Positions 46,574 to 57,007 of a stretch of 64,000 nucleotides of DNA are shown here, piece after piece. The notes under the pieces are model-generated. The model saw only the letters and a list, made by a program, of their open reading frames with translations. It made no database searches and had not been told where the DNA came from. Source of the DNA: Paenibacillaceae bacterium. GTDB lineage: Bacteria; Bacillota; Bacilli; Paenibacillales; NBRC-103111. A program made the translations under genes and the position numbers. The stretch is taken from positions 310,001-374,000 of the forward strand of contig JAQSYI010000001.1 of NCBI GenBank assembly GCA_029256185.1, given 5' to 3'. Position 1 is the first letter of the stretch, and every line of letters starts with the position of its first letter.

Positions 46574-46615
46574 AACCCCTGCATAGCAACCCCTGCATAG
46601 CAACACCTGCACAGC
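46574..46615. repeat. Three 14-bp tandem repeats after the MBL gene
   Basis: AACCCCTGCATAGC occurs at 46574-46587 and 46588-46601, and a two-base variant AACACCTGCACAGC at 46602-46615, running straight into the terminator stem. The remnant locus at 59715-59722 has CTGCATAGC in the same position, in a single copy. Confidence 0.88.
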
Positions 46616-46656
46616 AAGAGCCGCAGCTTTACGCCGCGGCTCTTGCTGAAGCTTTT
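46614..46656 (+). terminator. Terminator of the MBL gene
   Basis: GCAAGAGCCGC (46614-46624) and GCGGCTCTTGC (46636-46646) form an 11-bp perfect stem, loop 46625-46635, followed by TGAAGCTTTTGC on the plus strand. It lies between the convergent MBL and BNR-protein genes; the minus strand has no T-run. Confidence 0.8.
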
Positions 46657-46694
46657 GCAGATAAATGCTTATGAAAAAAGGGAATCTTGCGGAG

Positions 46695-49600
46695 CTACGG
46701 AGCAGTTTGCACAAAATCTGCGGTGGTGGACAGGTGCCAGTGATCTCCGCCATCATCGGAAATAAGCGTGACCAGCTCGGAAGGAGTCGGGAGAATAGCC
46801 CGATATTGCTTGCCCGTCTTTTGATTGGATGTTCCAATCGGCAGATAAGCTCCCTCGGGATCAAATAGCGCTTGTTTGTCCGGCCACACATAATTTAGCG
46901 CATCATATTCATCCTTATATACTTGGGATTGTCTGGATTGCCCGTAATAGGTGAGATACAGCTTCCCTGTGCCCGGGTCCAAGGCCAGCTTCTGATTCCA
47001 TACCTCATAGAAGGACTTGAAGCGTTCCACCAGAAATTGAACCGGTTCCCAGCCTTGTCCCGACTTCTTCCGGAAGAGGCCAAGGTCATTGCTGTACCCG
47101 ACCTCCGAATCCCGGGTTATCATATAGATCGTGTCGTTCGCGTCGATTACCATGGAAGCATAGGAGTTATCCGTGCCAATCGGAGCAGGCGTCGACCAGG
47201 AGGTGATATCCTCGGGAAGAGTGGAGACCGCATACATGGTCGGATCATGATGGCCGTTCATGAAAACATGGAGCCTGCCTGCGCTGTCGAGGCTTAGCAC
47301 GGGCCAGTTGTGATCGTCAATCGCACGGCCTCCATACCCGATGAACACGGGGGCTGACAGCTGTTTGGTAATCAAGTCGTATACAACCGCATAGGACGGC
47401 ACGCCATTGGCGCTGTAATAGGTCGTCGCTCCCTTCTTCCAGCTGAAGGCGCTTGCCGGGTGATTCGCCGGGATTGGAGGCGCCTGGTCAAGATCCGTAA
47501 CGGCATATACCAGGTAGACCTTATTCCCCTTGGTTACGGCAATATTCGAATCGCCGGAGTGCTTGGCCGCGGAGAAGATAACCTTATCGGCAAATTTTAC
47601 TTGCTCCGAAAGATCGAGGGTGCCGTCGCCGTTCTTCCTGGGAACAAGCAAATAGCCTGCCCCGTCAGTGGGCTCCAGAAATCCCTTATGCAGCGTAATA
47701 ATCGGCGGATTGTTCAACGCATCACTGTTGTGGGCTTCGATATTCTCCAGCTTCCCGAACGGTGTCGGCAGCTGGTATACCTGCCAGGTCTTCATATGGT
47801 CCTTGGAATGCAGCAGCAGTCCGGCAAAGACTCCCTTGCTGCCGTCTTCCAGCAGCTGCTGAATCGTCGTGAGCATATAGGCGTCTCCGCTGCTGTCGAA
47901 GCGGATATTGGCATCATTGTAGGCGTAATCGTTCCGGTGCCGGTAATTGAACCAGCCCAGCTGCTGATTGACGAAAGCCTCAAATACCGGTTCAATGTCC
48001 AGACTGTACCATTTGCCCTTGCTGCTGTTGTAGGTTTGGATGATGCTGTCCCCGTATTTGATATACAGATGGCCGTCCGGAGCGATACTGACCGGGGACG
48101 GATTGAAGCTTGGATTGTAGCCGAACAGAGCACGCTCATTTTTCCAATAGGCCTGATAGCGAATCGGTCCGGCAGGCGGTGGATTGCTTAATTCAGCACC
48201 GGCCTTATTCATCACGGATGTGTCGAATGGCACGATGTCATGGACGGCCGCGATCCTCGTTCTCGTCTCCACGAACTGCTCCAGAGAATAGGTGTCGGCT
48301 GTTACGCTATACCGGTTCAGAAGCTGGAGATTCTCGGCTGCCAGCTCCTGCTGCCGCGCCGCGGAGGCGGTGGAATATTCCATCTTGTTGTTGACATACA
48401 GCAGATAGTCGTCAAAGCTCATGGACTCGAAGCCTGCCGGATATTTCGTTATATAGGAGACGGTCGTTTCGGGTACCGGAATAGCAAGGAGCAGCTGATT
48501 CAGATAAGCGGCGGAATTGCTTGTTAACTGGATATCATCCAGATAGAGCACCGTGTCGGGACTCGGCTGCCGGTTGAATAATTTCGTGGAGAAATAAACG
48601 GCTTGAATGCTGTTCCAGCCTGCCGTATCTCCATAGGAGGAGAATGCCGCGAACGGGATCTCGATTTTCTTCCATCCGGTCCAGTCAATGTTAAATGTAT
48701 AATGATAGAATTCCTTCGTATAAGTAGCGGGGTTATCAGAGAACACAACCATGGCTGCATTCTCATGCGTCACCTTCTCGGAATACACCCAGAAGGAGAC
48801 GGTGTTGGAGGTGGACCAATCGGGATTCACATAACGCGTCGAGATCGTGGGATAAAAAGGATGATTGGCCCATTTGCCCGAATAGGTTCCCTGCTTCACA
48901 TGAGCCTCCGATAAGCTTACACCGCTGTTCAGAGCGGCAAGGCTGGTCGTGTTGGATTCAAGCAGATCCCTTTCCTGGAAGCTGGGATTATCCTCAAGCA
49001 GATAGGCTTCACTCTTCCAGGCTCCGCTTGCTTCAAAGGACAGGGCCGCGCCGGGAGCGATCACAGCCGTATTAGGGCCGGGAGCCGTTTCCCAAGGGAA
49101 ATAATCGCGGATGCTGATATCGTCATAGTATACGGTCTCCAAGCTGCCGCTCCAGTAATCCCCCAGGGAAATTCGTTTGAATGATTTCTCTGCTTCGGTT
49201 GCTGTCACCTGCTGCCCGTCAATATACAGCGCAACACCTGTACCCGTGCGGTAATCGAAGCCGAAGCTATGCCAGCCTGTCGTGCGGTTGACGGTTGACG
49301 CGGTATACGTACTGCCAATCCGATAGACATATTTGTTGGTGGAGGTGGAGGTATTCACGCCAAGGGCAACATTGCTCAGATTGCCGTCCGCGAAGGCCAG
49401 GGCCTGGGCCGAGGTATCTTCCGCATGATCGTAGAACCAGACCAGGACAGCCTTATTGGTCAGTGCCGCCATATTATGCGTAATAACATCCGTATCCTCA
49501 TTAATGACATAGCTTTGGGTGCCTGAATGGGCCTGTACCGTGCTTGTTGAAGCCGTGCCGACGCTGGCGGTCCAATTTCCCAGACCGTTCTCGAAGCTGT

Positions 49601-50816
49601 CGAGGAAGGTCTCCCAGGGGAAATAGTCCCCTACGCTGATATCATCGAAATACACAGTCTCCTTGCTGCCGTTCCAATAATCCCCTAACGCGATCCGTTT
49701 GAAAGAAATCTCGGCCGTGGTTGTGAGTATCTGATTGCCATCGATGTACAGCGTTACCTGATTGCCGGAGCGGTAATCAAAGCCCAGGCTATGCCAGCCG
49801 GTGGTGCGGGTCACCCCGGAGGCCGTATAGGTTGTTCCTACCCGATAGACATACTGGGTTGCAGTTGTCGGAGTATTGACCCCCAATGCAATATTGCTCC
49901 GGCTGCCGTCAACAAAGGCCATGGCCTGCTCGGATAGATCGCTGGCATCGTCATAGAACCAGGCGACTACCGCTTTATTGGTTAGTCCCGGCATATTATG
50001 CTGAATGACGTCATTGTCTTCATTCACCGCATAGCTCCGGGTACCCGCATGGGCTTGCGCCAGACTAACGGTGGGTGTACCCATCATCGTGGTCCAATTG
50101 GCAAATCCGTTCTCAAAGTCATCATAGAACAACATGGATGCCGGTACTGCCGGTGTATACGGAAGAACATAGGACTGCCAGGGCACCGTGTCCTGAATGC
50201 GAATATCATCAAAGTAGCTTCCGGCAGCCGTGTGTCCCGTCCAAAAATCCCCGATGGAGATGCTCGTAAAGCTGGTCAGCAAGGGTGAGGCTGCAACCAG
50301 ACTTTGATCCATGTACAACTTCACGTCCGTTCCCGAGGTGTAATCGAACACGAGACTGTGCCAGCCGGTTGTCCGGGTAATAGTGGTTGCAATAAAGTCA
50401 GTGCCAAGCCGATAGGCGTACCTCGTTGCCGAGACGGGAGCATATACACCCAATCCGATCTGGCTGCCCGAGGAGTCGGCAAAAGCGGCGGCTGTCAAGG
50501 AGGTGTCTGCTGCATTGTCGTAAAACCAGACAACCGCAACCTTGCCCGCAGCCGACGGGGAATCATGGCGAATGACCGCCTGGTCCTGAGCCATCTCATA
50601 GCTGGCAGCGCCATTATGCGTTCTGAATGTACTGGCGGACGGGGTCCCATACACCGCCGTCCAATTTCCGAAACCGCTTTCAAACCCATCCTCGAACAGA
50701 CTTGCCCCATAGGCTGTCTGGGACAGGCTGGGGGCAAGGCTCAGGATAGAACTGACCAAACAGGCAATCAGCAATATGGACAGCTTGCCTCTTGCGGAGC
50801 TGCTGACTCTCTTCAT
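46695..50816 (-). CDS. Giant secreted BNR-type beta-propeller protein with three N-terminal modules
   Basis: 1373 aa, start at 50816 with AGGAGG upstream; signal peptide about 1-38. Three tandem modules follow (about 39-222, 223-402, 403-577), each with GFENGF-like starts, a TGWHSLGFDYRSG segment and FDDI-type endings, like jelly-roll laminin-G domains. Next a beta-sandwich (about 600-765), a helical linker, and a C-terminal BNR_4-type beta-propeller (about 870-1373) with HNWPVLSLDSAGRLHVFMN and GHHD (about 1187-1190). BNR_4 proteins include ulvan lyases and related rhamnose-uronate lyases, which would yield the unsaturated sugars that GH88/GH105 remove. Catalytic activity is inferred. No surface anchor is visible. 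Confidence 0.83.
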   Translation of the reverse strand: MKRVSSSARGKLSILLIACLVSSILSLAPSLSQTAYGASLFEDGFESGFGNWTAVYGTPSASTFRTHNGAASYEMAQDQAVIRHDSPSAAGKVAVVWFYDNAADTSLTAAAFADSSGSQIGLGVYAPVSATRYAYRLGTDFIATTITRTTGWHSLVFDYTSGTDVKLYMDQSLVAASPLLTSFTSISIGDFWTGHTAAGSYFDDIRIQDTVPWQSYVLPYTPAVPASMLFYDDFENGFANWTTMMGTPTVSLAQAHAGTRSYAVNEDNDVIQHNMPGLTNKAVVAWFYDDASDLSEQAMAFVDGSRSNIALGVNTPTTATQYVYRVGTTYTASGVTRTTGWHSLGFDYRSGNQVTLYIDGNQILTTTAEISFKRIALGDYWNGSKETVYFDDISVGDYFPWETFLDSFENGLGNWTASVGTASTSTVQAHSGTQSYVINEDTDVITHNMAALTNKAVLVWFYDHAEDTSAQALAFADGNLSNVALGVNTSTSTNKYVYRIGSTYTASTVNRTTGWHSFGFDYRTGTGVALYIDGQQVTATEAEKSFKRISLGDYWSGSLETVYYDDISIRDYFPWETAPGPNTAVIAPGAALSFEASGAWKSEAYLLEDNPSFQERDLLESNTTSLAALNSGVSLSEAHVKQGTYSGKWANHPFYPTISTRYVNPDWSTSNTVSFWVYSEKVTHENAAMVVFSDNPATYTKEFYHYTFNIDWTGWKKIEIPFAAFSSYGDTAGWNSIQAVYFSTKLFNRQPSPDTVLYLDDIQLTSNSAAYLNQLLLAIPVPETTVSYITKYPAGFESMSFDDYLLYVNNKMEYSTASAARQQELAAENLQLLNRYSVTADTYSLEQFVETRTRIAAVHDIVPFDTSVMNKAGAELSNPPPAGPIRYQAYWKNERALFGYNPSFNPSPVSIAPDGHLYIKYGDSIIQTYNSSKGKWYSLDIEPVFEAFVNQQLGWFNYRHRNDYAYNDANIRFDSSGDAYMLTTIQQLLEDGSKGVFAGLLLHSKDHMKTWQVYQLPTPFGKLENIEAHNSDALNNPPIITLHKGFLEPTDGAGYLLVPRKNGDGTLDLSEQVKFADKVIFSAAKHSGDSNIAVTKGNKVYLVYAVTDLDQAPPIPANHPASAFSWKKGATTYYSANGVPSYAVVYDLITKQLSAPVFIGYGGRAIDDHNWPVLSLDSAGRLHVFMNGHHDPTMYAVSTLPEDITSWSTPAPIGTDNSYASMVIDANDTIYMITRDSEVGYSNDLGLFRKKSGQGWEPVQFLVERFKSFYEVWNQKLALDPGTGKLYLTYYGQSRQSQVYKDEYDALNYVWPDKQALFDPEGAYLPIGTSNQKTGKQYRAILPTPSELVTLISDDGGDHWHLSTTADFVQTAP

Positions 50817-50839
50817 TATAATCCTCCTCGTGTGGACGC

Positions 50840-53224
50840 TCAGACGTCTGCCAAGAATTCGTAGGATCGTCTGGCCATGCAGTGGAATTGCCAAGCATTG
50901 GTGTCTATCTGCGCTGCTTGAAGCTCCTCACCTCCCAACTGAAGCCGGACAGGATTCGGCGTTCTGATCCGGCAGCTCCGGGTGTGCAGAGACTGGACCC
51001 GTAAGCGAGTCACCTTGCCCTGCTGCCACTCCAGATCTACTTCATACCCTCCTCTGGCGCGTATGCCTTGGACGCGTCCGTCCGGCCATGCTTCCGGCAG
51101 CGCAGGCAGGAGGTGGAGCTCTCCCTCATGGCTTTGCACCAGCATCTCCAGCATCCCGGCGGCTCCCCCGAAATTACCGTCAATCTGAAACGGAGGATGG
51201 GCATCCAGCAGATTCGGATAAGTGGACCGGGTCAGCAGAGTCCAGGCATAGACATAGGCTTGGTCCGGCTGAAGCATGCGCGCCCAGAGGTTAATCATCC
51301 AGGCGCAGCTCCAGCCGGTCTGCCCGCCACCATGGGCAAGCCTGCGCTCCAATGCCGCCTTGCACGCTTCAGCCAGCTCCGTTGTACCGGTTGGCGAGAT
51401 TTGGCTGCCCGGGTACAGCCCGTATAAATGGGAAGGATGGCGATGCCCAGGGTCCGCCTCCGTGAAGTCCCGGTACCATTCCTGCAGCTGGCCGTATTGC
51501 CCGATATGCAGGGGGTACAGCCTGGATAGCGCCTGGGTGAGCTGAGCCTGGAAATCCTCATCCACGCCCAGGCAACGGGACGCCTCCAGGCAGAAGCCCA
51601 GCAGCTCCCGGATGATGGACATATCCATTGTGGAAGCCACGCTTAAGCCGCAGGGCTCTCCGTTGTCTGTCAGGAACAGATTCTCCGGAGAGGTGGAGGG
51701 ACTGGTAACCAGATACCCCTGCCCGTCCTCGATCAGCCATTCCAGACAAAAGCAGGCCGCCTCCTTCATAATCGGGTAGGCCTGCCCGGCCAGGAAACGA
51801 TCGTCTTGCGTGTAGCAGAAATGCTCCCACAAATGTCTGCACAGCCATGCTCCGCCCAGCGGCCAGAAGGCCCATTTGGAGGAGCCCGCCACCGGTGTGC
51901 TTTTTCGCCACAAATCCACATTATGATGGGCCACCCAGCCGGAGCACTGATAATGAACAGCAGCCGTCCTGCGTCCGGCTACAGCCAGCTCCCCGATCAT
52001 CTCCAGCAGCGGTTCATGGCATTCACTTAGATTGGCCGCCTCGGCAAGCCAATAATTCATCTGCGTATTAATATTAATGGTGTAATTGCTGCTCCATGGC
52101 GGCCGGAGCTCCGCATTCCAGATCCCCTGCAGGTTAGCCGGCTGTGTGCCCGGGCGCGAGCACGATATCAGCAGGTAACGGGCGAATTGGACATACAAGG
52201 CAAACAGCTGCGGGTCCGCTTCTCCGGCAGACAACCGCTGCAGCCGGACATCCGTCGGCAGAACGGCATTCCCGGTGGTTCCCAGGTCCAACTCCATTCG
52301 GCCAAACAAGGAGCGGTAGTCCTGGACATGCCGTGCTTTACTTGCAGCATGGGAATGGCTGTCCATTCCGGCAAGCCGCTGTGTGCAGATCAGGTCGGGA
52401 TCGATGCGGGAATCCTCCGGCCGCACCTGATATCCGGCATAATTCGTTGCCGCCGCCACATAGATGGTAACGGCCGCCGCCTTTCTAACCTGAATCTCGT
52501 GCTCTGCTGTAACATGAACCTGCCCGCCCTCTGTCTTCACCTCGGCGTAGAGAGAGAATGTTAAACCGCGTCCCTGTTCATATACGATGGGGTTCGGGCA
52601 ATCTGCCACATATTCCGGCTCCACATGGCTGGGGCACTCTCCCCGGAGCATGATCGTGGTGTCTTGGGAGTGGGCCCGGGCAGCAAGCCGGCTCTCCAGC
52701 CTCACATTCAGATCCAAGCCGCCCGGAGAAGTGGACGTAATGCGGACCGTGAGAAGCTGGTCAGGGCTGCTGCACCAGACCTCCCGCCGGTAAGCCCCTG
52801 CTTGTGTATGGAACAGGGTGGCGGCGATTGCGCTATCTACGTCCAGCTCCCTTCGATAGCAGGAAAGCTCCTGTTCATAAGCATCAGGATGATCAATCAG
52901 CAGCTCGCCCAACGGAAGATAGGATTGTGACCAGGCGCCCAGCATATGGGCCTCCACGATCTGCTCCGCTTGCCTGTACTGCCCGGCGGACAACAGCTCC
53001 CTTGCAGCAGCCAAGTGGGAGAAGGCCTGCTCATTCACATCGTCTCTGGGATAGCCGGACCATAGTGTATCTTCATTCAGTTGAATTCTTTCGCATGGCG
53101 CCCCGCCATAAACCATCCCGCCCAAGCGGCCGTTGCCCACGGGCAGGGCCTCCGTCCATTCCGCAGCCGGCCGGTCATACCAGAGCAGCAGCGGATTTTC
53201 GCTTCCCGTCTCTTTATGTGCCAT
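50840..53224 (-). CDS. GH95 family alpha-L-fucosidase or alpha-L-galactosidase
   Basis: 794 aa, no signal peptide, so cytoplasmic. The family start [19 protein letters not shown] is present, with an (alpha/alpha)6 barrel. Catalytic features match GH95: N384 and N386 ([10 protein letters not shown]), general acid E514 (STSPENLFL) and D682 ([11 protein letters not shown]). GH95 enzymes cut terminal alpha-1,2-L-fucose or alpha-L-galactose, both found on plant side chains. It lies 68 bp after the permease pair and 23 bp before the secreted BNR protein gene. Confidence 0.93.
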   Translation of the reverse strand: MAHKETGSENPLLLWYDRPAAEWTEALPVGNGRLGGMVYGGAPCERIQLNEDTLWSGYPRDDVNEQAFSHLAAARELLSAGQYRQAEQIVEAHMLGAWSQSYLPLGELLIDHPDAYEQELSCYRRELDVDSAIAATLFHTQAGAYRREVWCSSPDQLLTVRITSTSPGGLDLNVRLESRLAARAHSQDTTIMLRGECPSHVEPEYVADCPNPIVYEQGRGLTFSLYAEVKTEGGQVHVTAEHEIQVRKAAAVTIYVAAATNYAGYQVRPEDSRIDPDLICTQRLAGMDSHSHAASKARHVQDYRSLFGRMELDLGTTGNAVLPTDVRLQRLSAGEADPQLFALYVQFARYLLISCSRPGTQPANLQGIWNAELRPPWSSNYTININTQMNYWLAEAANLSECHEPLLEMIGELAVAGRRTAAVHYQCSGWVAHHNVDLWRKSTPVAGSSKWAFWPLGGAWLCRHLWEHFCYTQDDRFLAGQAYPIMKEAACFCLEWLIEDGQGYLVTSPSTSPENLFLTDNGEPCGLSVASTMDMSIIRELLGFCLEASRCLGVDEDFQAQLTQALSRLYPLHIGQYGQLQEWYRDFTEADPGHRHPSHLYGLYPGSQISPTGTTELAEACKAALERRLAHGGGQTGWSCAWMINLWARMLQPDQAYVYAWTLLTRSTYPNLLDAHPPFQIDGNFGGAAGMLEMLVQSHEGELHLLPALPEAWPDGRVQGIRARGGYEVDLEWQQGKVTRLRVQSLHTRSCRIRTPNPVRLQLGGEELQAAQIDTNAWQFHCMARRSYEFLADV

Positions 53225-53292
53225 CGTTCATGCATTCCTCCTTCTCCTGATTGGTTTAATGGAGATCGTCCGTACGAGAGCATGGGTTATGT

Positions 53293-54171
53293 TCAGCCCT
53301 TAAGCGCACCCACCATAACCCCTTTGACAAAATATTTTTGCACAAAGGGATAGACGAACAGAATAGGCACTGTTGCGACCATAATCGTAGCATACCGGAT
53401 CGTTTCCGCCACCTGAACGCCGCGGTCCATCGAGGTGCCGCCGGACATGCTGTCCGTATTATTGGCAATCAGAATTTCCCGGAGGATAAGCTGCAGCGGA
53501 TACATCTCCCGGTCCTTCAGAAAGATCGAAGCATAGAACCACGCGTTCCACTTCTCAACGGAGTAATAGAGCGTAATGACTGCCAGGACAGGCAGGGACA
53601 GCGGAATAATAATTCGGGTGAAAATGACGAAATGATTGGCTCCGTCTATCTTGGCCGACTCCTCCAGGGTATCGGGTATGGCCATAAACGAGGTGCGCAT
53701 GATAATAAGGTTAAAGGTATTGATGGCAAAAGGAATGATAACCGACCATAAGGAATTAAGCAGGCCCACACCCTTGACGATCAGATAGAAGGGAATCAGT
53801 CCGCCATGAAAGAACATGGTAAACACGATCATGAACATAAACAGCGGATTCCACAGCACCTGCTTGCGGGAGAGCACGTAAGCTGCCATGGAGGTCATCG
53901 TTAGGTTGATCAGCAGGCTGGCGAATACAATAAACAGCGTATTGCTGTAACCGGTCAGAATATTCCGGTTCTTAAACACCATATGATAGGCATCCAGATT
54001 GAAGCTGTACGGCTTCAGCAGCAGACCCGTGTGGGACATCAGTTGATCACCGTCACTGACTGAGGCAAAAGCCACATACAGCAAGGGATATACGGAGATA
54101 ACCGCAAGCAGGGTGACTATCGCAATAATGGCCCCGTCGAAGGCTTTTTCCGGGATTGTCGCTTTTTTCAT
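53293..54171 (-). CDS. Carbohydrate ABC transporter permease, LplC/YtcP type (module E)
   Basis: 292 aa with six predicted membrane segments, EAA loop TLEESAKIDGANHF and ending QKYFVKGVMVGALKG. I use the ATG at 54171, which has GGAGGAG five bases upstream; a GTG six bases upstream is within the site. It follows its LplB-type partner by 16 bases. Confidence 0.93.
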   Translation of the reverse strand: MKKATIPEKAFDGAIIAIVTLLAVISVYPLLYVAFASVSDGDQLMSHTGLLLKPYSFNLDAYHMVFKNRNILTGYSNTLFIVFASLLINLTMTSMAAYVLSRKQVLWNPLFMFMIVFTMFFHGGLIPFYLIVKGVGLLNSLWSVIIPFAINTFNLIIMRTSFMAIPDTLEESAKIDGANHFVIFTRIIIPLSLPVLAVITLYYSVEKWNAWFYASIFLKDREMYPLQLILREILIANNTDSMSGGTSMDRGVQVAETIRYATIMVATVPILFVYPFVQKYFVKGVMVGALKG

Positions 54172-54187
54172 TTCCACTCCTCCCCCC

Positions 54188-55108
54188 TTACCATAGACTT
54201 TGCTTGTTGATCCGGCGGCTCAGATAATTGGCCCCGACCAGCAGCAGCAGGTTTACAACCGAGTTAAACAGACCAACCGCCGAGCTGAAGCTCCAGCTGT
54301 ATTCCAGCAGCCCCTTGCGGTATACATAAGAAGAGATGACATCTGCTGTATCGTAGATGGACGGGTTATACAGCAGAATGATTTTTTCAAAGCCCACATT
54401 GAGCATATTCCCCATCCGCAGGATGAACATGATCGTAATGGTCGGGAGGATGCCGGGCAGCGTGATGTGAAGCATCTGCTTCAGCCGGCTTGCTCCGTCA
54501 ATCTCCGCCGCCTCATACTGCTCCTGTTCAATTCCCATCAGCGCCGCAATATAGATGATCGACTCCCAGCCGATGCGCTGCCAGATTTCGGAGGCGATAT
54601 AGATGAACCGGAACCAGTCTGAATTCTGCAGCATGGAGGTGTCCTTCCCGCCCAGGAAGACGACAAGATCGTTGACGACTCCTCCGCTGTTGGTGAAGTC
54701 CTTGACGATGCCGCAAATAACCACCAGCGAGATAAAATAGGGCATATAGGTCAGCGTTTGAATGATCTTCTTGAACAGCTTTCCGCGGAGCTCATTGATG
54801 AGCAGGGCCAGAATAATCGGTGCGGGAAATTCGAACAGCAGGGTGTACAGGCTGATCAGCAGCGTATTTTTCAGCACACGCCAAAAATAGTAGCCCGAGA
54901 AGAAATCCCGGAAATGAGCCAATCCCACCCAGTCGCTGCCGGCAATGCCATGCACGGGCGTGTAATCCTTAAAGGCAATAATCGCTCCATACATGGGGGA
55001 ATATTGAAAGATAATATAATAAGCGATAATCGGAAGCATCATCATGTATAAAAGCCGGTTGCGGGACAGGTCCTTAAGAAATTTTATTTTCAGATTACTG
55101 GATGGCAT
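54188..55108 (-). CDS. Carbohydrate ABC transporter permease, LplB type (module E)
   Basis: 306 aa. First membrane segment YMMMLPIIAYYIIFQYSP, where Gln replaces the Lys common in the others, and EAA loop YEAAEIDGASRL. AAGGAAGGA precedes the ATG. It follows the binding-protein gene by 62 bases and is followed by its partner permease, so order in this module is binding protein, LplB, LplC. Confidence 0.93.
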   Translation of the reverse strand: MPSSNLKIKFLKDLSRNRLLYMMMLPIIAYYIIFQYSPMYGAIIAFKDYTPVHGIAGSDWVGLAHFRDFFSGYYFWRVLKNTLLISLYTLLFEFPAPIILALLINELRGKLFKKIIQTLTYMPYFISLVVICGIVKDFTNSGGVVNDLVVFLGGKDTSMLQNSDWFRFIYIASEIWQRIGWESIIYIAALMGIEQEQYEAAEIDGASRLKQMLHITLPGILPTITIMFILRMGNMLNVGFEKIILLYNPSIYDTADVISSYVYRKGLLEYSWSFSSAVGLFNSVVNLLLLVGANYLSRRINKQSLW

Positions 55109-55170
55109 CTCCCAATTCCTTCCTTGTAAAGGGCGAAGAGCAGGCCTCGCCCTTTTGCTCTGTGCATTCT

Positions 55171-56814
55171 CTACCGCTTGTTGTAGCGCTCCATGGCAGC
55201 CTGCTGAATTTCGATAGCGCGGTCAATCTTCAAGGACTTCAGCTTCTCCAGATACTTATCGAAGTATTCTACCGGTTCGTTGCCCATAATGATCTTGGCC
55301 GTTGTTTCATCAACAAGCGTATTGATCTCATTCATGATTTTGGCGAATTCGGAGCTTTCCTCCGTATTGGGCGTTGAAGGGGGAAGCGAATATTTGTCCT
55401 TATCTGTTTTCTTCCATGCATCGATTGCGGAGCGCTGCTCGGCCATCGCGAAGTATTGCTCCCCATAGCGTTTGTCCTGAATGGAGGGAGACATGGGAGC
55501 CCGGGTGTAAAGCATCAACGCGGTGACCATGGGATGCTTATCCGGGTTGTTAATAATAAGGTCGCTGTACTTGGGGTATCCGGCGCTGTCCAGGTTATAC
55601 CCTACCCCCTCCTTGCCAAAGTTGTAGAAGAGCGCTCCTTCCTTGCTGTAGCCAAAGTCCAGATACTTGACGGCAAGCTCCGCATTTTTGCTTTGCGGGG
55701 ATATGGCGAAGAATCCGCCGGAGGAGGCGACAAAATCCTTTTGCCCGAACTTGGGCGTGTCGCCCTTCTTCAAGACGGGATATGGCGCTCCAACCAGCTG
55801 TGCCTTGGCATCCTTGCCCTTCAGGACCGGCAGCCACTGGCCAATGCCTCCGCCTACATTGCCGATTGTTGCCCCGGACTTGCCGGAGGTAATCTGAGCG
55901 GTTTGCAGCTTGGAGTCGATCGTGGCAATATTCTTGTCAATCAGCCCCTCGGCGTACCACTTGCGGAAGGTGGCCAGAAATTCCTTATAGCCTGCCTCGG
56001 CAGGACCGAACTTCACCTTCCCATCCTCCTGATAGAAGGAGCGGTTGACGCCGAATGCCCCGATGAAGGCGCCATTATACAGATGCTCCAGCAGCCGTGG
56101 CTGGCTTTGGAAGGTGAGAGGCGCTTCAATTCCCTTCTTTTCCTTAAAGGCCTTCAAAGTGGTATACCATTCATCCATCGTCTCCGGGATAGGCAGCGCC
56201 AGTTCATCCAGCCAGTCCTTGCGGATAATCGGGCCCTGGTAAACGGTCAGAAAATCATCGCCGCGAATGAACGGGAAGCCGTAATAGGAACCGTCATCGG
56301 TTTTGATCTGCCTGTCAACTTCCGGGTGCTCCTTCAGGTAGGCGGTCAAATTTGGGGCGTATTTGGCAAACAGGTCATTCAACTTCAGAATATTGCCGTC
56401 CTTGATTGCTTTAGTGGGACCGCCGGGATACAGATCCTTGAAGTTAAACTCAATAATGTCGGTAGGCTCTCCCGAGGCAAACATGATGTTCAACTGCTCC
56501 TTCGCCTGATTCAGGGCTGGATGAGTAAATTTCACCTTCACTCCGGTAGCTTTTTCCAGCTCCTTGTAAAAAGGGGTGTCTCCTCTGGTGGAGTAGAGCG
56601 GCAGTATGGTAGCATCAATTTCCCCCCAGATGCTGAGGGTGGCATCTGTCTTCAAGGGATATGCAGCAGCACCCGAAGCTGCGGTTGGATTGCTGGAGGG
56701 AGCCGGACCGGACTCCTTCCCTTCGTCTGATTTGGAGCATGCGGATAATACTGTCGTACTGAGCAGGCTGACCGTAACGGCAGCCGTCAGCCACTGCTTT
56801 CTCTTCATAGCCAT
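55171..56814 (-). CDS. Extracellular solute-binding lipoprotein (module E)
   Basis: 547 aa. The ATG at 56814 has AGGAGG eight bases upstream. Lipobox LSAC is followed by a Ser/Pro/Ala linker. Landmarks: IMFASGEPTDIIEFNFKD and the C-terminal NKAIEIQQAAMERYN-like helix. It has no DPDGNGKKDT loop in the usual position, unlike modules A to C. It is the first gene of module E after the AraC sensor. Confidence 0.93.
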   Translation of the reverse strand: MAMKRKQWLTAAVTVSLLSTTVLSACSKSDEGKESGPAPSSNPTAASGAAAYPLKTDATLSIWGEIDATILPLYSTRGDTPFYKELEKATGVKVKFTHPALNQAKEQLNIMFASGEPTDIIEFNFKDLYPGGPTKAIKDGNILKLNDLFAKYAPNLTAYLKEHPEVDRQIKTDDGSYYGFPFIRGDDFLTVYQGPIIRKDWLDELALPIPETMDEWYTTLKAFKEKKGIEAPLTFQSQPRLLEHLYNGAFIGAFGVNRSFYQEDGKVKFGPAEAGYKEFLATFRKWYAEGLIDKNIATIDSKLQTAQITSGKSGATIGNVGGGIGQWLPVLKGKDAKAQLVGAPYPVLKKGDTPKFGQKDFVASSGGFFAISPQSKNAELAVKYLDFGYSKEGALFYNFGKEGVGYNLDSAGYPKYSDLIINNPDKHPMVTALMLYTRAPMSPSIQDKRYGEQYFAMAEQRSAIDAWKKTDKDKYSLPPSTPNTEESSEFAKIMNEINTLVDETTAKIIMGNEPVEYFDKYLEKLKSLKIDRAIEIQQAAMERYNKR

Positions 56815-57007
56815 GCATTTGACCTCCTGTGATGGATTGAACGGATCGAGAAGACGGTGTGACACTCCCGTTGTTCGTCTCCTTACCAAAATAGCACTGC
56901 AAGCTGCAAAAAATATATCGTATTAATATCCAATGGGATCGCTTTTCCCGCCGAAGGCATCGCATATAGCTCCAATCGAATCGATTGACGCGAAAAAAAG
57001 ACCCGCT

